Notes: a model not told the origin generated them from the letters alone. A DNA stretch of 64,000 nt from Chitinophagaceae bacterium (GCA_004297075.1 SCVK01000305.1:1-64000), one strand, 5' to 3'. Positions 17,562-27,026 are shown, numbered from the stretch's first letter. Translations and numbers: made by a program.

Positions 17562-18221
17562 ATGATTACCAGAAGTTTTTTAGTGACTTACCTGGTGGCT
17601 TTGACATACTTCTCTAATGCTCAACAGAACAAAGAAGTTTTTTTTGTCGAAGCTGCAGCCGGAGTGTTTAAATGGAGCACCAATTCTAATGACTTGCATT
17701 CACACCCCTTTATCGGGAATCTGAGAGTTGGTTACCTCGCTAAAAACAGGTTGGCATATGGAATTGAGTATAATCATCTCATCTATAAACAACCCTATTC
17801 CAGGCGATCACCTTTACAGCAAGGAGGAGGATCTAATCGGATGAATGTTGGAACGACTACGGACGTCTATAACTCCATTGGTGTATTTTCTGAATACCGG
17901 GCAAAAATGGGGTCCAGACTACAATTTGTACCTGGAATCTTCTTGCATTATCTTAAAAACAAATATGCCAGTAAAGGTGAAACATACCAGGACGGGGTTC
18001 CAATAGGCATTCCCTTTGAACGAGGCACAGTTTATGGATATATTGCCAGAGCAGGACTTTCATTGACTTTCAACTACACAATTAGCTCCGCTACTGTAGT
18101 TACCTTTCGATTTCTGGATTTGGAGCATCGTTTTGGAAAATATGATAACAGCTCTTTTCTTGCCATTTCACCAGCCTTGGGAATTCAATGTTACTTACCT
18201 ACCAAATCACAACAACGATAA
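17562..18221 (+). CDS. Putative outer-membrane beta-barrel protein, unrecognised
   Basis: Signal peptide (MITRSFLVTYLVALTYFSNAQ) followed by about 195 residues with alternating polar and hydrophobic strands: GVFKWSTNS, IGNLRVGYLAKNRLAYGIEYN, YNSIGVFSEYRAKMGSRLQF, YIARAGLSLTFNYTISSATVVTFRF. This looks like a small eight-strand outer-membrane barrel of the kind common in Bacteroidota. No named family or function is recognised. The chosen ATG gives a clean signal peptide; the frame is open 60 bp further upstream. Base composition and style differ little from the neighbours. Confidence 0.65.
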   Translation: MITRSFLVTYLVALTYFSNAQQNKEVFFVEAAAGVFKWSTNSNDLHSHPFIGNLRVGYLAKNRLAYGIEYNHLIYKQPYSRRSPLQQGGGSNRMNVGTTTDVYNSIGVFSEYRAKMGSRLQFVPGIFLHYLKNKYASKGETYQDGVPIGIPFERGTVYGYIARAGLSLTFNYTISSATVVTFRFLDLEHRFGKYDNSSFLAISPALGIQCYLPTKSQQR

Positions 18222-18269
18222 AATATATTCTGGCAGCCGATGTTTGTCGCCTGACCAACATCACACCCA

Positions 18270-19223
18270 TCATTTTTTTTGCAAAAACGGAACCAGCGCC
18301 CGCGCAAAATCCCAGGGTACTTCTTCCATCGGCACATGCCCTATACCTTTTAATATGATCAGTTCGCTTCCCTTAATATCATTATGAAACTGGGTCGCAT
18401 TAGATACCGGTATCAAATGATCCTGATCGCCCCATATAATCAGTGTGGGAATCTGTATCGTTCGGATCTGTGCAGAAGCATCTTCGCCCAAACCCAGTTG
18501 CATCCGGTCTATCAGCGCCTGCCGGTTGCCTGCACGTAAGGTCATATCGGAATACAGATCTACCAATGCATCTGTAACACGGCGTTTGTCTCCATATACA
18601 TCTTCTACGCTTTTACGCACCAGCTGTATGGGGGTGATCCATTTTACCAGGTTATTCACCACCGGCATTTTAGCCAGGCGAAAACCGAGTGGCAGTTCTA
18701 TTTTGTCTTTGGGTATATAACCACCCGCATCCACCAGCACCAGTTTGTTTACTTTGGCCGGATACCGAATCGCATAATGCCAGGCAATGGCACCGCCCAG
18801 CGAGTTGCCGGCGATCACACAATGACGAACGCCCAACCGGATCAATACCGAATCTACAAAACGGGTATACATGTTCATGCTGTAATCCCTTTGTGGATGC
18901 GGGCCCGTGAGGGCAAAACCCGGCAGGTCAAAACGGATGATGCGGCGCAGCGGGCCCAGCAGTAAAGCGGTACTATCCCAGGTAAACAGGGAAGAAGATG
19001 TGCCGTGTATCAATACCAGTGGTACCGTATCGTTCCGGTTTCCTTCATCGCGGTAATGTACCCGCATGCCCATCAGGTTCATGAACTGCGAGGGGGGCTG
19101 GCCATATTTTTGCACCAGTATTTCTGCCGGAAGATCTTTTTTACCAAAAAACAGGCCGGCCAGCAATACCATTACCAGTAAGCATAACACCAGGCGAACT
19201 ATCCAACGAAACAGGAAGCGCAT
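18270..19223 (-). CDS. Alpha/beta-hydrolase, membrane-anchored
   Basis: N-terminal TM or signal anchor (MRFLFRWIVRLVLCLLVMVL) then a canonical alpha/beta-hydrolase fold: oxyanion loop HGTSSS, nucleophile elbow GNSLGG, acid in WGDQDHLIP and catalytic His in GIGHVPMEE. About 317 residues, normal for the family. It probably hydrolyses an ester or similar bond at the periplasmic face; substrate unknown. The frame is open a further 34 codons upstream, but the chosen ATG begins the membrane segment. The gene ends close to, and converges on, the preceding barrel gene. Confidence 0.88.
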   Translation of the reverse strand: MRFLFRWIVRLVLCLLVMVLLAGLFFGKKDLPAEILVQKYGQPPSQFMNLMGMRVHYRDEGNRNDTVPLVLIHGTSSSLFTWDSTALLLGPLRRIIRFDLPGFALTGPHPQRDYSMNMYTRFVDSVLIRLGVRHCVIAGNSLGGAIAWHYAIRYPAKVNKLVLVDAGGYIPKDKIELPLGFRLAKMPVVNNLVKWITPIQLVRKSVEDVYGDKRRVTDALVDLYSDMTLRAGNRQALIDRMQLGLGEDASAQIRTIQIPTLIIWGDQDHLIPVSNATQFHNDIKGSELIILKGIGHVPMEEVPWDFARALVPFLQKK

Positions 19224-19309
19224 ACGATCGGTTTGCCGGTAAGTTATAAAAATTACCGGCGAAAGCCATACAACAAAAATCCTGTTGGAAAAACCGGGTA
19301 TGCACCTTC

Positions 19310-19780
19310 TTACGCAACCGTACAAACCGGCTCATGCCGTACCGGGAAATTAACCGAGTTGGCAATAAAACAATATTGGTGTGCTTTGGTATGCAGTGCA
19401 TTGGCCGTATCAATCATAGAGGCATGGGTTACCACCACCTGCGGACGCAAAATCACTTCTGTAAAATGACCGCTTCCGTTAGATGTTTCCGCCATCGTAC
19501 CTACGGCATGATCTGTATACGCCGTAACGATCACTTCTGCTTCGGAACAAAAATGCAGGAACCATAACATATGGCAGGCCGACAAAGAAGCCAGCAGCAG
19601 GTCTTCCGGATTGTGTTTGGTTTTATCACCACGAAAGGCAGGGTCTGAAGAACCCTGTATTCCAGCTTTATTCTCTACCCTGATCTCGTGACTTCTTTCA
19701 TAAGACCGGTAAGATTGTGTACCGGTACCGGTATTGCCCGTCCACTCAGTAGTTACGGCATAATGATGTTCTCTTTCCAT
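19310..19780 (-). CDS. OsmC-family protein
   Basis: About 156 residues of the OsmC/YhfA fold. Visible: NPEDLLLASLSACHMLWFLHFC, where the Cys of SACH and the Cys nine residues later are the expected redox pair, and a C-terminal CFIANSVNFPV segment. Known members reduce organic hydroperoxides with a dithiol mechanism. It lies on the minus strand beside the alpha/beta-hydrolase with about 90 bp between, which may mean co-transcription. Active-site residues look intact, so a peroxidase role is likely. Confidence 0.9.
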   Translation of the reverse strand: MEREHHYAVTTEWTGNTGTGTQSYRSYERSHEIRVENKAGIQGSSDPAFRGDKTKHNPEDLLLASLSACHMLWFLHFCSEAEVIVTAYTDHAVGTMAETSNGSGHFTEVILRPQVVVTHASMIDTANALHTKAHQYCFIANSVNFPVRHEPVCTVA

Positions 19781-19948
19781 GCAAAGGTTTTAAAGGAAAA
19801 GGTGAAGGGGCAGGTAAAATTCCAGAAAAAACCATTCATAGCAAAACCGTTCATGTAAGGTTGCTGTATATCCTGTATTTTCTTTTATTGTCCGAAGCAA
19901 AACTTATCAGGCTATCCTTACCCTTTCCGGATATTTGGGGGAGAGCGT

Positions 19949-20293
19949 TTATGGCTTCTCCTTTTCCGGTACCAATACAAAATAACTCGCTTTAAACTTA
20001 TCCTTCACTACTTCACCCTGTACCCTGGCTTTTCGTATCGCATTACAGAACCCATCTTTCGCATGTGCATCGCCCAGCGAATCAATATGTACCCCTTCTA
20101 CAAAATAGGATTTACCATTGATGCGCACCGCCAGGTCGCAGGTTTTACCGGGCAGACCCAGTTTACACTGGCCGCAGGCGGCTTCTACGGTTTGTACGGG
20201 TTTGGTTTTATCGGGTGTGCCTTGTTTTTTTTCCTGTGCCCATAAACCGGTAGTGGTTATAACCAGGCAGAAAAGCGCGTACATGATTTTCAT
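19949..20293 (-). CDS. DUF6370-like secreted CGQC protein
   Basis: Small exported protein: signal peptide (cleavage near LWAQ), then a Cys-rich domain with ACGQCKLGLPGKTCDLAVRI and AKDGFCNAIRKARVQGEVV. The four cysteines and the motif order fit the family I know as DUF6370, found in Bacteroidota, whose function is unknown. CGQC with two more Cys suggests metal binding or a redox role. It is divergent from the CHRD lipoprotein gene with an AT-rich 200-bp gap between. Confidence 0.75.
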   Translation of the reverse strand: MKIMYALFCLVITTTGLWAQEKKQGTPDKTKPVQTVEAACGQCKLGLPGKTCDLAVRINGKSYFVEGVHIDSLGDAHAKDGFCNAIRKARVQGEVVKDKFKASYFVLVPEKEKP

Positions 20294-20492
20294 ATAGATC
20301 TTATTGTGTGTAAAAAAATATCGTCCGTAAAAAAAATATTTTATTCGTTGTTTTTCTTTTGATAACCAATTCGCTACTTAAAAAAACAGATTCATTTTTT
20401 GATTCTGCCACGCCACAAAAAAAAATTTCTTGCGAAACACAGCCAACCAAAACTACTCAGCAAGCGTACCTCTCTAAAAATAATACATACCA

Positions 20493-21305
20493 ATGAAAAA
20501 GATCCACCTTCTTTTTACGATGGCTGCTGCCACGTTCCTATTAATCAGTTGCAAGAAGAACACTGTTACCAACACTCCCACCGTAACCTGGTCAAAAACC
20601 GTTACCATGAGTGCAAAATACGAAGTACCGGCCATTGCCAACCGTACAGAAACTGCTGTGGCCACACTGGAACTGCTGAGTGATAACACCCTCAGGTACA
20701 ATATCGCAGTAACCGGTTTAGCAGCCGGCGATGCATTAACGGCTGCACATATCCATGCGGGTAACGCCGGATCGAATGGTGCAGTCAAAATTCCCTTCGA
20801 CGGAACCTTCAGCGCCGCTGGTGTTTCTGGTGTAACCCCTGTACTGAGAGCCGGACAGATAGACACTTTACAAAACATGGAAACCTATGTAAACATTCAT
20901 AGTACACAGGCGCCCGCTGGATTATTACGCGGGCAGGTAGACAGCAAGATCGTTTTTGCAGCAGACCTGCTCATGAGCGGTGCCAACGAAGTTCCGGCTG
21001 TTAATACAACCGCTTTCGGACTGGCCGTGATCCGTTTAACAGAAAACAAAAAAACCTATCTGAAAGTGAGCATGACCGGTCTCGAAGCCGGCGATGTAAT
21101 GAGTGCGGCCCATATTCATACTGCCGCTGCCAATGCCAACGGACCCGTATTACTGGGCTTCTATGCCGCAGAAGCTGATTTTAATACTTTAAAAGTGATC
21201 AGCGTTTCTGATGCTGTTTACAGTTCGCTGTTAAGTGATGCTATTTATATTAACGCACACTCCGTGGCACATGCTGCCGGTGTGGTAAGAGCACAGATCC
21301 GCTAA
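20493..21305 (+). CDS. CHRD-domain lipoprotein with two tandem CHRD domains
   Basis: Lipoprotein signal with lipobox LLISC, then two CHRD (chordin-type) domains at about 33-150 and 152-270. Both carry the key AAHIH motif (TAAHIHAGNAGSNG and SAAHIHTAAANANG) and GLxAGD. CHRD domains bind other proteins or metals in some cases, but bacterial members have no defined role. The domains are clearly homologous to each other, showing an internal duplication. Likely surface- or periplasm-exposed. Confidence 0.88.
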   Translation: MKKIHLLFTMAAATFLLISCKKNTVTNTPTVTWSKTVTMSAKYEVPAIANRTETAVATLELLSDNTLRYNIAVTGLAAGDALTAAHIHAGNAGSNGAVKIPFDGTFSAAGVSGVTPVLRAGQIDTLQNMETYVNIHSTQAPAGLLRGQVDSKIVFAADLLMSGANEVPAVNTTAFGLAVIRLTENKKTYLKVSMTGLEAGDVMSAAHIHTAAANANGPVLLGFYAAEADFNTLKVISVSDAVYSSLLSDAIYINAHSVAHAAGVVRAQIR

Positions 21306-21317
21306 AAAAATGATGAC

Positions 21318-21388
21318 AAACAAGAGAGAGAGGCGTAAAAAGCACAATGTAAATGGCAGTTTATTTGGGTTTCGTCTCTCTCTTGTTT
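21318..21388 (+). terminator. Possible long-loop terminator after the CHRD gene
   Basis: Arms AAACAAGAGAGAGA and TCTCTCTCTTGTTT are complementary but separated by about 40 nt; a T-rich stretch follows. Weaker than the other terminators in the window. Confidence 0.5.
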
Positions 21389-21824
21389 AAATCAATACTG
21401 TTTTATTTACGATCTAATCATTCCGGCAAATCCATTCTGTGGTTTTGCAGCTAATTACACTAAACATTTATCATACACATGTGCAACATTCAATGGTTGA
21501 TACAGCAGCTCTGTAAAATCAACTGTATCATTACTCCCAACCGCCCGGGAGCAGAGGGTTCCCTTTCACCGGGTATCACATTACCGCTCTGTTATTTCAG
21601 GGATTGTTTCGGGTTTAGCCTTCTGGGGGTTTGCTGTTTCCTGACATACCTCGTTCGTAAATTTTTTTTATCAAACAATGCCAGCCAGATAGATCAATAA
21701 GGGGGAAGATCGAGGTTTACAGTTGATCGCCGTGCTTTTGTATGGTTATATCCTTACCCGCAAAAGCCGGCACTCCCTTTCCCCTCTTTCTCGCTTATCC
21801 ACTCTTAGTGAACCCTGCTAATCA

Positions 21825-21881
21825 CCGTGCCCTTGTGCCTTGGTGTGAAATTTTATACCACACCAAGGCACAAGAGCACGG
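21825..21881. repeat. Long near-perfect hairpin
   Basis: Two 23-nt arms (21825-21847 and 21859-21881) that are complementary at 22 of 23 positions around an 11-nt AT-rich loop. There is no T-run on either side, so it is not a simple terminator. It lies in the 749-bp stretch between the CHRD gene and the end of uvrB, where I see no convincing gene (one 73-codon frame there looks random). Confidence 0.8.
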
Positions 21882-22054
21882 TTGATTTCCGCAACTTTCT
21901 TTATTCCTTCTTTTCTTCGTTCTTCTCTTATTGCAACCTCCCACACTTTTAGCTATTACGCTGATAGTCGGAGGATATTTCGATAAGAGCTAAAAAAAAG
22001 AAAAAGCAAAAGAGGGACTCTCTGATGGCTTCGCCTTTGCGGGAATAAAAAATT

Positions 22055-24094
22055 TTATTGCATGGCCTGCAGCTCTTTCTGTAAGCGGAACATTTCATCG
22101 CGTAACCTTGCCGCTTCAATAAAGTCCAGGTCGCGGGCGGCTTTTTCCATTTCTTTTTTGGTCTTGCTGATCGCTTTCTCCATCTGCGGAATGGTCTGGT
22201 AACTCACCTGCTCTTCGGCCGCTTCATGTTTCACGAGTTCCTCATCTTTCTGCAACGCATAAGGATTAGACGGATCATAGCCCTTAATATCCAGCACCGA
22301 TCCCTGCGCATATACCTGCTCAATCGATTTAATAATGGTTTTAGGTGTAATACCATGTTCGGTATTATACTGCACCTGTTTCTCTCGCCTGCGGCTGGTC
22401 TCGTCAATGGTACGCTGCATGCTTTCCGTCATCTGGTCGGCATAAAAAATCACGCGGCCCTCCACATTACGTGCGGCGCGGCCCGCGGTCTGCGTCAGGC
22501 TTCTTTCGTTACGCAAAAAGCCTTCCTTATCTGCATCCAGTATGGCCACCAATGCTACTTCGGGCAGGTCCAGTCCTTCACGTAATAAATTCACACCCAC
22601 CAATACATCAATTTCTCCCAAACGTAACTGCCGCAGAATCTCTACCCGCTCCAGTGTATCCACATCGCTATGAATGTATTTGGATTTGATATTGATGCGC
22701 CCGAGGTATTTATCCATCTCTTCCGCCATACGTTTGGTTAAAGTGGTAACCAATACCCGGTAACCCTGTTTTACTGTTTTATCAATCTCTTCCAGCAGGT
22801 CATCAATCTGGTTCACACTCGGGCGGATCTCGATCGGCGGATCCAGTAATCCCGTAGGGCGCACGATCTGCTCCACCACCACACCACCCGTTTTCTCGAG
22901 CTCATAATCGCCGGGGGTGGCACTTACAAAAATGGTTTGACCAATCAGGCTCTCAAACTCATGAAAGTTCAGGGGTCGGTTATCCATCGCACTCGGCAAA
23001 CGGAAGCCATAATCCACCAGCACCATTTTACGGCTCCTGTCGCCGCCGTACATGCCGGCCACCTGGGGTATGGTCTGGTGACTCTCATCGATCACCATCA
23101 GGTAATCTTTCGGAAAATAATCCAGCAAACAGAAGGGTCGCGTACCGGGTTTGCGACGGTCGAAAAAGCGGGAGTAGTTTTCAATACCGTTACAATAGCC
23201 CAGCTCGCGGATCATTTCCATATCATATTCCACCCGCTCTTTTAAACGCTGGGCCTCAATGTATTTGCCGGTTTTCGTAAAATATTCCACCTGCGCCATC
23301 ATCTCGTCCTGGATCTCGTGCATCACTTCCACGATCATGTCTTTGGGGGCGAGGTACAGCGTAGCCGGAAAAATGGCGGCATTCTCCATAATGCCAATGC
23401 GTTTGCTGCTGCTGGTTTCAATGCTTTCGATCTCTTCAATCTCATCGCCAAAAAAAGTGATGCGGTAACCAAAGTCCACATAGGGCAGGTTAATATCCAC
23501 CGTATCGCCCTTTACCCTGAAAGTACCTCGGGTAAAATCGCCCTGCGAGCGGTTGTATAAACTGTTTACGAGTGCATGCAGAAAAGCCTGCCGGCTAATG
23601 ACCATACCTTTGTGTATGCGGATGATGCCGTTCTCGTATTCGGTAGGGTTACCCATACCATAAATACAACTCACACTGGCCACCACAATAATATCGCGCC
23701 GTCCGCTCAGCAGTTGCGATGTGGCCTGTAAGCGCAGTTTATCGAGTTCTTCGTTAATACTCAGGTCTTTTTCAATATAGGTATCGCTCACGGGCATATA
23801 GGCTTCGGGCTGGTAGTAATCGTAATAACTAACAAAATAACCCACGGCATTATCCGGGAAAAACTGTTTGAACTCGCCATACAACTGCGCCACCAGGGTT
23901 TTATTATGCGTAAGCACCAGGGTGGGGCGTTGGGTGTTCTGGATCAGGTTGGCAATGGTAAAGGTTTTACCCGAGCCGGTAACCCCCAGCAGGGTCTGGA
24001 AAGCTTCGCCCTCGTTCACTCCCTCGGTAAGTTGTTGAATAGCATTGGGTTGATCGCCGGAGGGTTGGTAGGAGGAGTGAAGTTTGAAAGGCAT
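22055..24094 (-). CDS. uvrB: UvrABC system protein B
   Basis: Excision-repair helicase-like subunit that verifies damage handed over by UvrA and recruits UvrC. Full length at 679 residues. Seen: Walker A GVTGSGKTFT, the beta-hairpin region YYDYYQPEAY, DESHQT (Walker B), helicase motif V-VI region with GVNLLREGLDLPEVALV and QTAGRAARNVEGR, and the C-terminal UVR motif (EKAARDLDFIEAARLRDEM) that binds UvrC. Nothing is missing. Monocistronic here; the downstream 3' side carries the long hairpin described separately. Confidence 0.98.
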   Translation of the reverse strand: MPFKLHSSYQPSGDQPNAIQQLTEGVNEGEAFQTLLGVTGSGKTFTIANLIQNTQRPTLVLTHNKTLVAQLYGEFKQFFPDNAVGYFVSYYDYYQPEAYMPVSDTYIEKDLSINEELDKLRLQATSQLLSGRRDIIVVASVSCIYGMGNPTEYENGIIRIHKGMVISRQAFLHALVNSLYNRSQGDFTRGTFRVKGDTVDINLPYVDFGYRITFFGDEIEEIESIETSSSKRIGIMENAAIFPATLYLAPKDMIVEVMHEIQDEMMAQVEYFTKTGKYIEAQRLKERVEYDMEMIRELGYCNGIENYSRFFDRRKPGTRPFCLLDYFPKDYLMVIDESHQTIPQVAGMYGGDRSRKMVLVDYGFRLPSAMDNRPLNFHEFESLIGQTIFVSATPGDYELEKTGGVVVEQIVRPTGLLDPPIEIRPSVNQIDDLLEEIDKTVKQGYRVLVTTLTKRMAEEMDKYLGRINIKSKYIHSDVDTLERVEILRQLRLGEIDVLVGVNLLREGLDLPEVALVAILDADKEGFLRNERSLTQTAGRAARNVEGRVIFYADQMTESMQRTIDETSRRREKQVQYNTEHGITPKTIIKSIEQVYAQGSVLDIKGYDPSNPYALQKDEELVKHEAAEEQVSYQTIPQMEKAISKTKKEMEKAARDLDFIEAARLRDEMFRLQKELQAMQ

Positions 24095-24369
24095 GGGGGA
24101 GAGTCTGGAGTTTGGAGTTAATAGTTAAGAGTGTAAAGTTAGTAGTTGTTTAGGAACGCAGAAAGGGTATGAGGTGGTTGGGGGCATTGGGTTGGGTATG
24201 ATTTGTATGACAGGGACAAGGGGTGAATGCAGAATGCTTAACGCAGAACGCTTGTTGCGCTTGTGTCGATGGAAGCGGCATCGCACACTTGGGCGGCGGA
24301 TATACCAATCGGCTGGAGCTATTGCAAGTCTGCCAAATCAGTAGTATATTTTCTAGCAAATGAATCGCC

Positions 24370-24675
24370 ATGCGAAATTATTCGATTGTTGGTTGCCTGT
24401 TATTGCTGTTATTCTTTACCTCATTTAGTTCACACCCTGCCGCCATTGTTTATGGCAGGTGTGTCGGTTCCGCGTCCTGCCGGGCCTGCAGTAGCTGTTC
24501 ATCCTGCAATTATTGTCGCGGCGGCGGTACCTGCGGTGTTTGCGCGGCACCGGAAAAGCCAAAGAAAGAGCCCGCTAAAAAAAGCGGCCAGTGCCAGGCT
24601 ACCACCAAAAAGGGTAGCCAATGCAGCAGAACCGCCAAGGCAGGAAGTAGTTATTGCTGGCAGCATGCAAAATGA
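24370..24675 (+). CDS. Small Cys-rich secreted protein with DUF5763-like C-terminus
   Basis: 101 residues: signal peptide (to about HPAA), a Cys-rich stretch with about nine Cys (CVGSASCRACSSCSSCNYC, then CGVC), a Lys-rich linker, and a C-terminal block CQATTKKGSQCSR...YCWQH that matches the small zinc-binding-looking DUF5763 module. Four Cys/His in that block could hold one metal ion. Function unknown. No operon partner; it is followed by a repeat island. Confidence 0.72.
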   Translation: MRNYSIVGCLLLLLFFTSFSSHPAAIVYGRCVGSASCRACSSCSSCNYCRGGGTCGVCAAPEKPKKEPAKKSGQCQATTKKGSQCSRTAKAGSSYCWQHAK

Positions 24676-24685
24676 ATGGGTTATT

Positions 24686-24752
24686 CTTTTCCCGCTCCCC
24701 AAGAGTCGCTCCAAAAAAGACAATTCCTGTAGAACACCATTCATTTATAACC
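24686..24752 (+). repeat. 67-nt direct repeat, copy 1
   Basis: Matches 24883-24949 at 63 of 67 positions; contains AAGAGTCGCTCCAAAAAAGA. A clearly diverged third copy starts near 28980. Non-coding, inside a repeat island. Confidence 0.85.
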
Positions 24753-24882
24753 ACAGGCTGGGGGCTACGCTCCCATTATACTTCCGGGCTTCAGCCCTGA
24801 GGTAGTAGAGGGCTGAAGCCCGGAAGCCCAACAACACGCCCAATCCCCATGCTAAAGCATGGGGTTAATAAAATCCATTGTG

Positions 24883-24949
24883 CTTTTCTCGATCCCTAAG
24901 AGTCGCTCCAAAAAAGACGATTCCTGTAGAACACCATTCATTTATAACC
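24883..24949 (+). repeat. 67-nt direct repeat, copy 2
   Basis: Second copy of the unit at 24686-24752, with four differences; the intervening DNA holds the two strong palindromes. Confidence 0.85.
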
Positions 24950-25332
24950 CCAGCCTTCAGGCTGTCTCACCACCCCTTCAAGTGGGACTCAGGTGCCCTT
25001 CAACTCCGCTTCCGGTTCAGTCTTCCTTCAGTTCTTACCCGGTTTTCACTCAATTGTCTTGTACTGAAAAGACTTTACAGGTGTAGGTGTAAATACTGTG
25101 AGGGCTTTTCGGTAGCCAAAGGAACAGATGAACAGACGAGCCGAAAACACAGAACATAGAACCCCCTATTACCCCAACCTTCAGCCCTGCTGAAGGGTTG
25201 AAGTTCTCCGGTTTGGGCAATAAAACAATTATAGTGCTACCTCGTCATTTTGGCTACAACCAAACTCAATATGGCAACCCCGATGCTTTTTCTTCAGCTG
25301 AGATTTGTACTATAAAAAAGTAAATAAAAGAA

Positions 25333-26154
25333 ATGCAGAAAACCATTTTTATTACCGGAGCATCGGCAGGGCTCGGGAAGGCCACTGCTAAACTGTTTCA
25401 GTTGCGCGGCTGGCAGGTGATAGCTACCATGCGAAACCCCGAAAACGAAACGGAGTTAACAACACTGGCAAATGTTACCATACATAAGCTGGATGTAACA
25501 GACGAAAAACAAATCAATGATACGGTGCAGGCCATTATCAAGCAATACCCGGTTGATCTTGTACTCAATAACGCGGGTTACGGATTGGTGGGTGTATTAG
25601 AAGCTTTATCAGATGAACAAATCGTCCGGCAAATTAATACCAATTTATTGGGGGTAATCAGAACCACACGGGCGTTTTTACCTTATTTCCGGGCGCGGAA
25701 AAAGGGAATGTTCATTAATATCTCCTCCATCTTTGGCCTTACCGGTTACCCAACCTGTTCGGTATATGCCGCTACCAAATTTGCCATAGATGGCTTTTCT
25801 GAAAGTCTGGCCTATGAACTGGCACATACAGGTATTACCGTAAAAATAATAGCGCCGGGAGGCATTCAAACCGATTTTGCAGGACGTTCAATGGATGGCG
25901 GCACACATACGGCTTATAAACAGCTGGTAGAAAAAGTTAGTGCAGGTTATAGTGAAGAGCGGGTTCGCCAATTTTCCACTGCCAACAGTATTGCCGAACA
26001 GATCTATGAAGCGGCATCTGATAACAGAAACCAGCTACGCTACATTGCCGGAAAAGATGCTGTTGATATATACGAAGAAAGAATACGGCTGGGCGCAGAA
26101 GGGCAATATGTAAAAGTGAAAAAATTATTTGATAACGAAATCTTTATACAATGA
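25333..26154 (+). CDS. Short-chain dehydrogenase/reductase (classical SDR)
   Basis: 273-residue NAD(P)-dependent oxidoreductase. Seen: TGASAGLGKATA cofactor loop, NNAGYG, catalytic Ser in NISSIFG and YAATK (Tyr and Lys of the active site). Size is normal. Substrate unknown; SDRs with this SxxG/YxxxK layout act on alcohols, ketones or sugars. It overlaps the NmrA-like gene by 4 bp (ATGA), so both are one operon. Confidence 0.92.
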   Translation: MQKTIFITGASAGLGKATAKLFQLRGWQVIATMRNPENETELTTLANVTIHKLDVTDEKQINDTVQAIIKQYPVDLVLNNAGYGLVGVLEALSDEQIVRQINTNLLGVIRTTRAFLPYFRARKKGMFINISSIFGLTGYPTCSVYAATKFAIDGFSESLAYELAHTGITVKIIAPGGIQTDFAGRSMDGGTHTAYKQLVEKVSAGYSEERVRQFSTANSIAEQIYEAASDNRNQLRYIAGKDAVDIYEERIRLGAEGQYVKVKKLFDNEIFIQ

Positions 26155-27026
26155 TTGTTATTACAGGAGGGTCGGGTAAAATAGGTTCCAGGGTGGCCGC
26201 AGATTTATTGGCAAAACATGTAAAAGTAAAACTGATCGGCAGAAATGCGGAAACCTTAGTATCACTACAAAAAGCAGGTGCAGAAATCGCGTTAGGGCAA
26301 ATGACAGATATGCCATTTTTACGTGGCGCTTTTGCAGGTGCCAAAGCCGTTTTACTGATGTTGCCGCCCGATAAAAATACACTGGACTTTGGTGCTTTAC
26401 AGGATGAAATTGGTGAGGCGCAAGTGCAGGCAATCTTACATACGGGTGTAAAAAATGTGGTTTTTATCTCCTCGCAGGGCGCCCACGATATTGAGCATAC
26501 GGGTACTGTAAAGGGTTTGGGCAGACAAGAGATAAGATTAAACCGGCTTCCTGCCGATGTACATGTGCTGAGTCTGCGGCCAGAAGCTTTTATGGAAAAT
26601 TGCATTGAATCATTAAAGTTGTTCAATACCATCGCAAACCCATTAAGACCAGCTATACGCACAGGACTAATTGCCACCAACGATATTGCTCAATTGGCAG
26701 CATCTCAGCTGGTAAGCCTGGCTTTTCGTGGCAAAACACACCAGGATCTTTTGGGAAACAGGGATTACACACAAACAGAAATAGCGGGCATAGTGGGAAA
26801 AGCAATTGGCAACCCGGCACTTCAATATGTACAATATTCCTATGAAGCGTATAAAAACACCTTGTTGAAAACCGGCATGTCTGAAAGCAGGGCCGATATG
26901 ATTACCGAACGCTATAGGGCAATCAATGACGGATATTTCAACAACGCCGTTCGCGATCAGCTATCTACCACACCAACCACATTGGAGTATTTTGCAGAAA
27001 CGGTTCTCAGACCAATGTTTGGATAG
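26151..27026 (+). CDS. NmrA-like NAD(P)-binding protein (atypical SDR)
   Basis: 291 residues with an N-terminal Rossmann motif ITGGSGKIGSRVA, then TDMPFLRGAFAGAKAVLLM and FISSQGAHD, typical of the NmrA/QOR2/YtfG-type atypical SDRs. It lacks the YxxxK active site, as these often do; members either sense NAD(P) or reduce quinones. Translationally coupled to the SDR upstream. Inference: the SDR, this protein and the downstream NTF2-like gene remnant form a stress or aromatic-compound operon under the AraC regulator that follows. Confidence 0.88.
   Translation: MIVITGGSGKIGSRVAADLLAKHVKVKLIGRNAETLVSLQKAGAEIALGQMTDMPFLRGAFAGAKAVLLMLPPDKNTLDFGALQDEIGEAQVQAILHTGVKNVVFISSQGAHDIEHTGTVKGLGRQEIRLNRLPADVHVLSLRPEAFMENCIESLKLFNTIANPLRPAIRTGLIATNDIAQLAASQLVSLAFRGKTHQDLLGNRDYTQTEIAGIVGKAIGNPALQYVQYSYEAYKNTLLKTGMSESRADMITERYRAINDGYFNNAVRDQLSTTPTTLEYFAETVLRPMFG

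Larger units (their letters stand above)
24676..25332. repeat. Intergenic repeat island A (palindromes and direct repeats)
   Basis: A 657-bp gene-free stretch. It contains two copies of a 67-nt direct repeat, a perfect 18-bp inverted repeat (24781-24798 with 24809-24826, core GGGCTTCAGCCC), the palindrome CCCCATGCTAAAGCATGGGG (24845-24864) and further CTTCAGG/CCTGAAG-type stems near 25170-25200. A 30-nt block (24841-24870) recurs exactly at 28935-28964. I see no gene. Confidence 0.85.

Noticed and set aside
16954-18263. Similar GTCGCCxGACCAACATC words flanking 17.0-18.2 kb, as possible mobile-element ends
   Set aside because: Only about 18 nt match, no transposase or target duplication, and one copy is itself palindromic; likely chance or a weak stem.
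21479-21700. 73-codon open frame between the CHRD gene and uvrB
   Set aside because: No signal peptide, no recognisable family, odd composition, and the region is otherwise non-coding.
24676-25332. CRISPR array in the repeat island
   Set aside because: Repeats are few, of different types and irregularly spaced, with no unique spacers of constant length and no cas genes.
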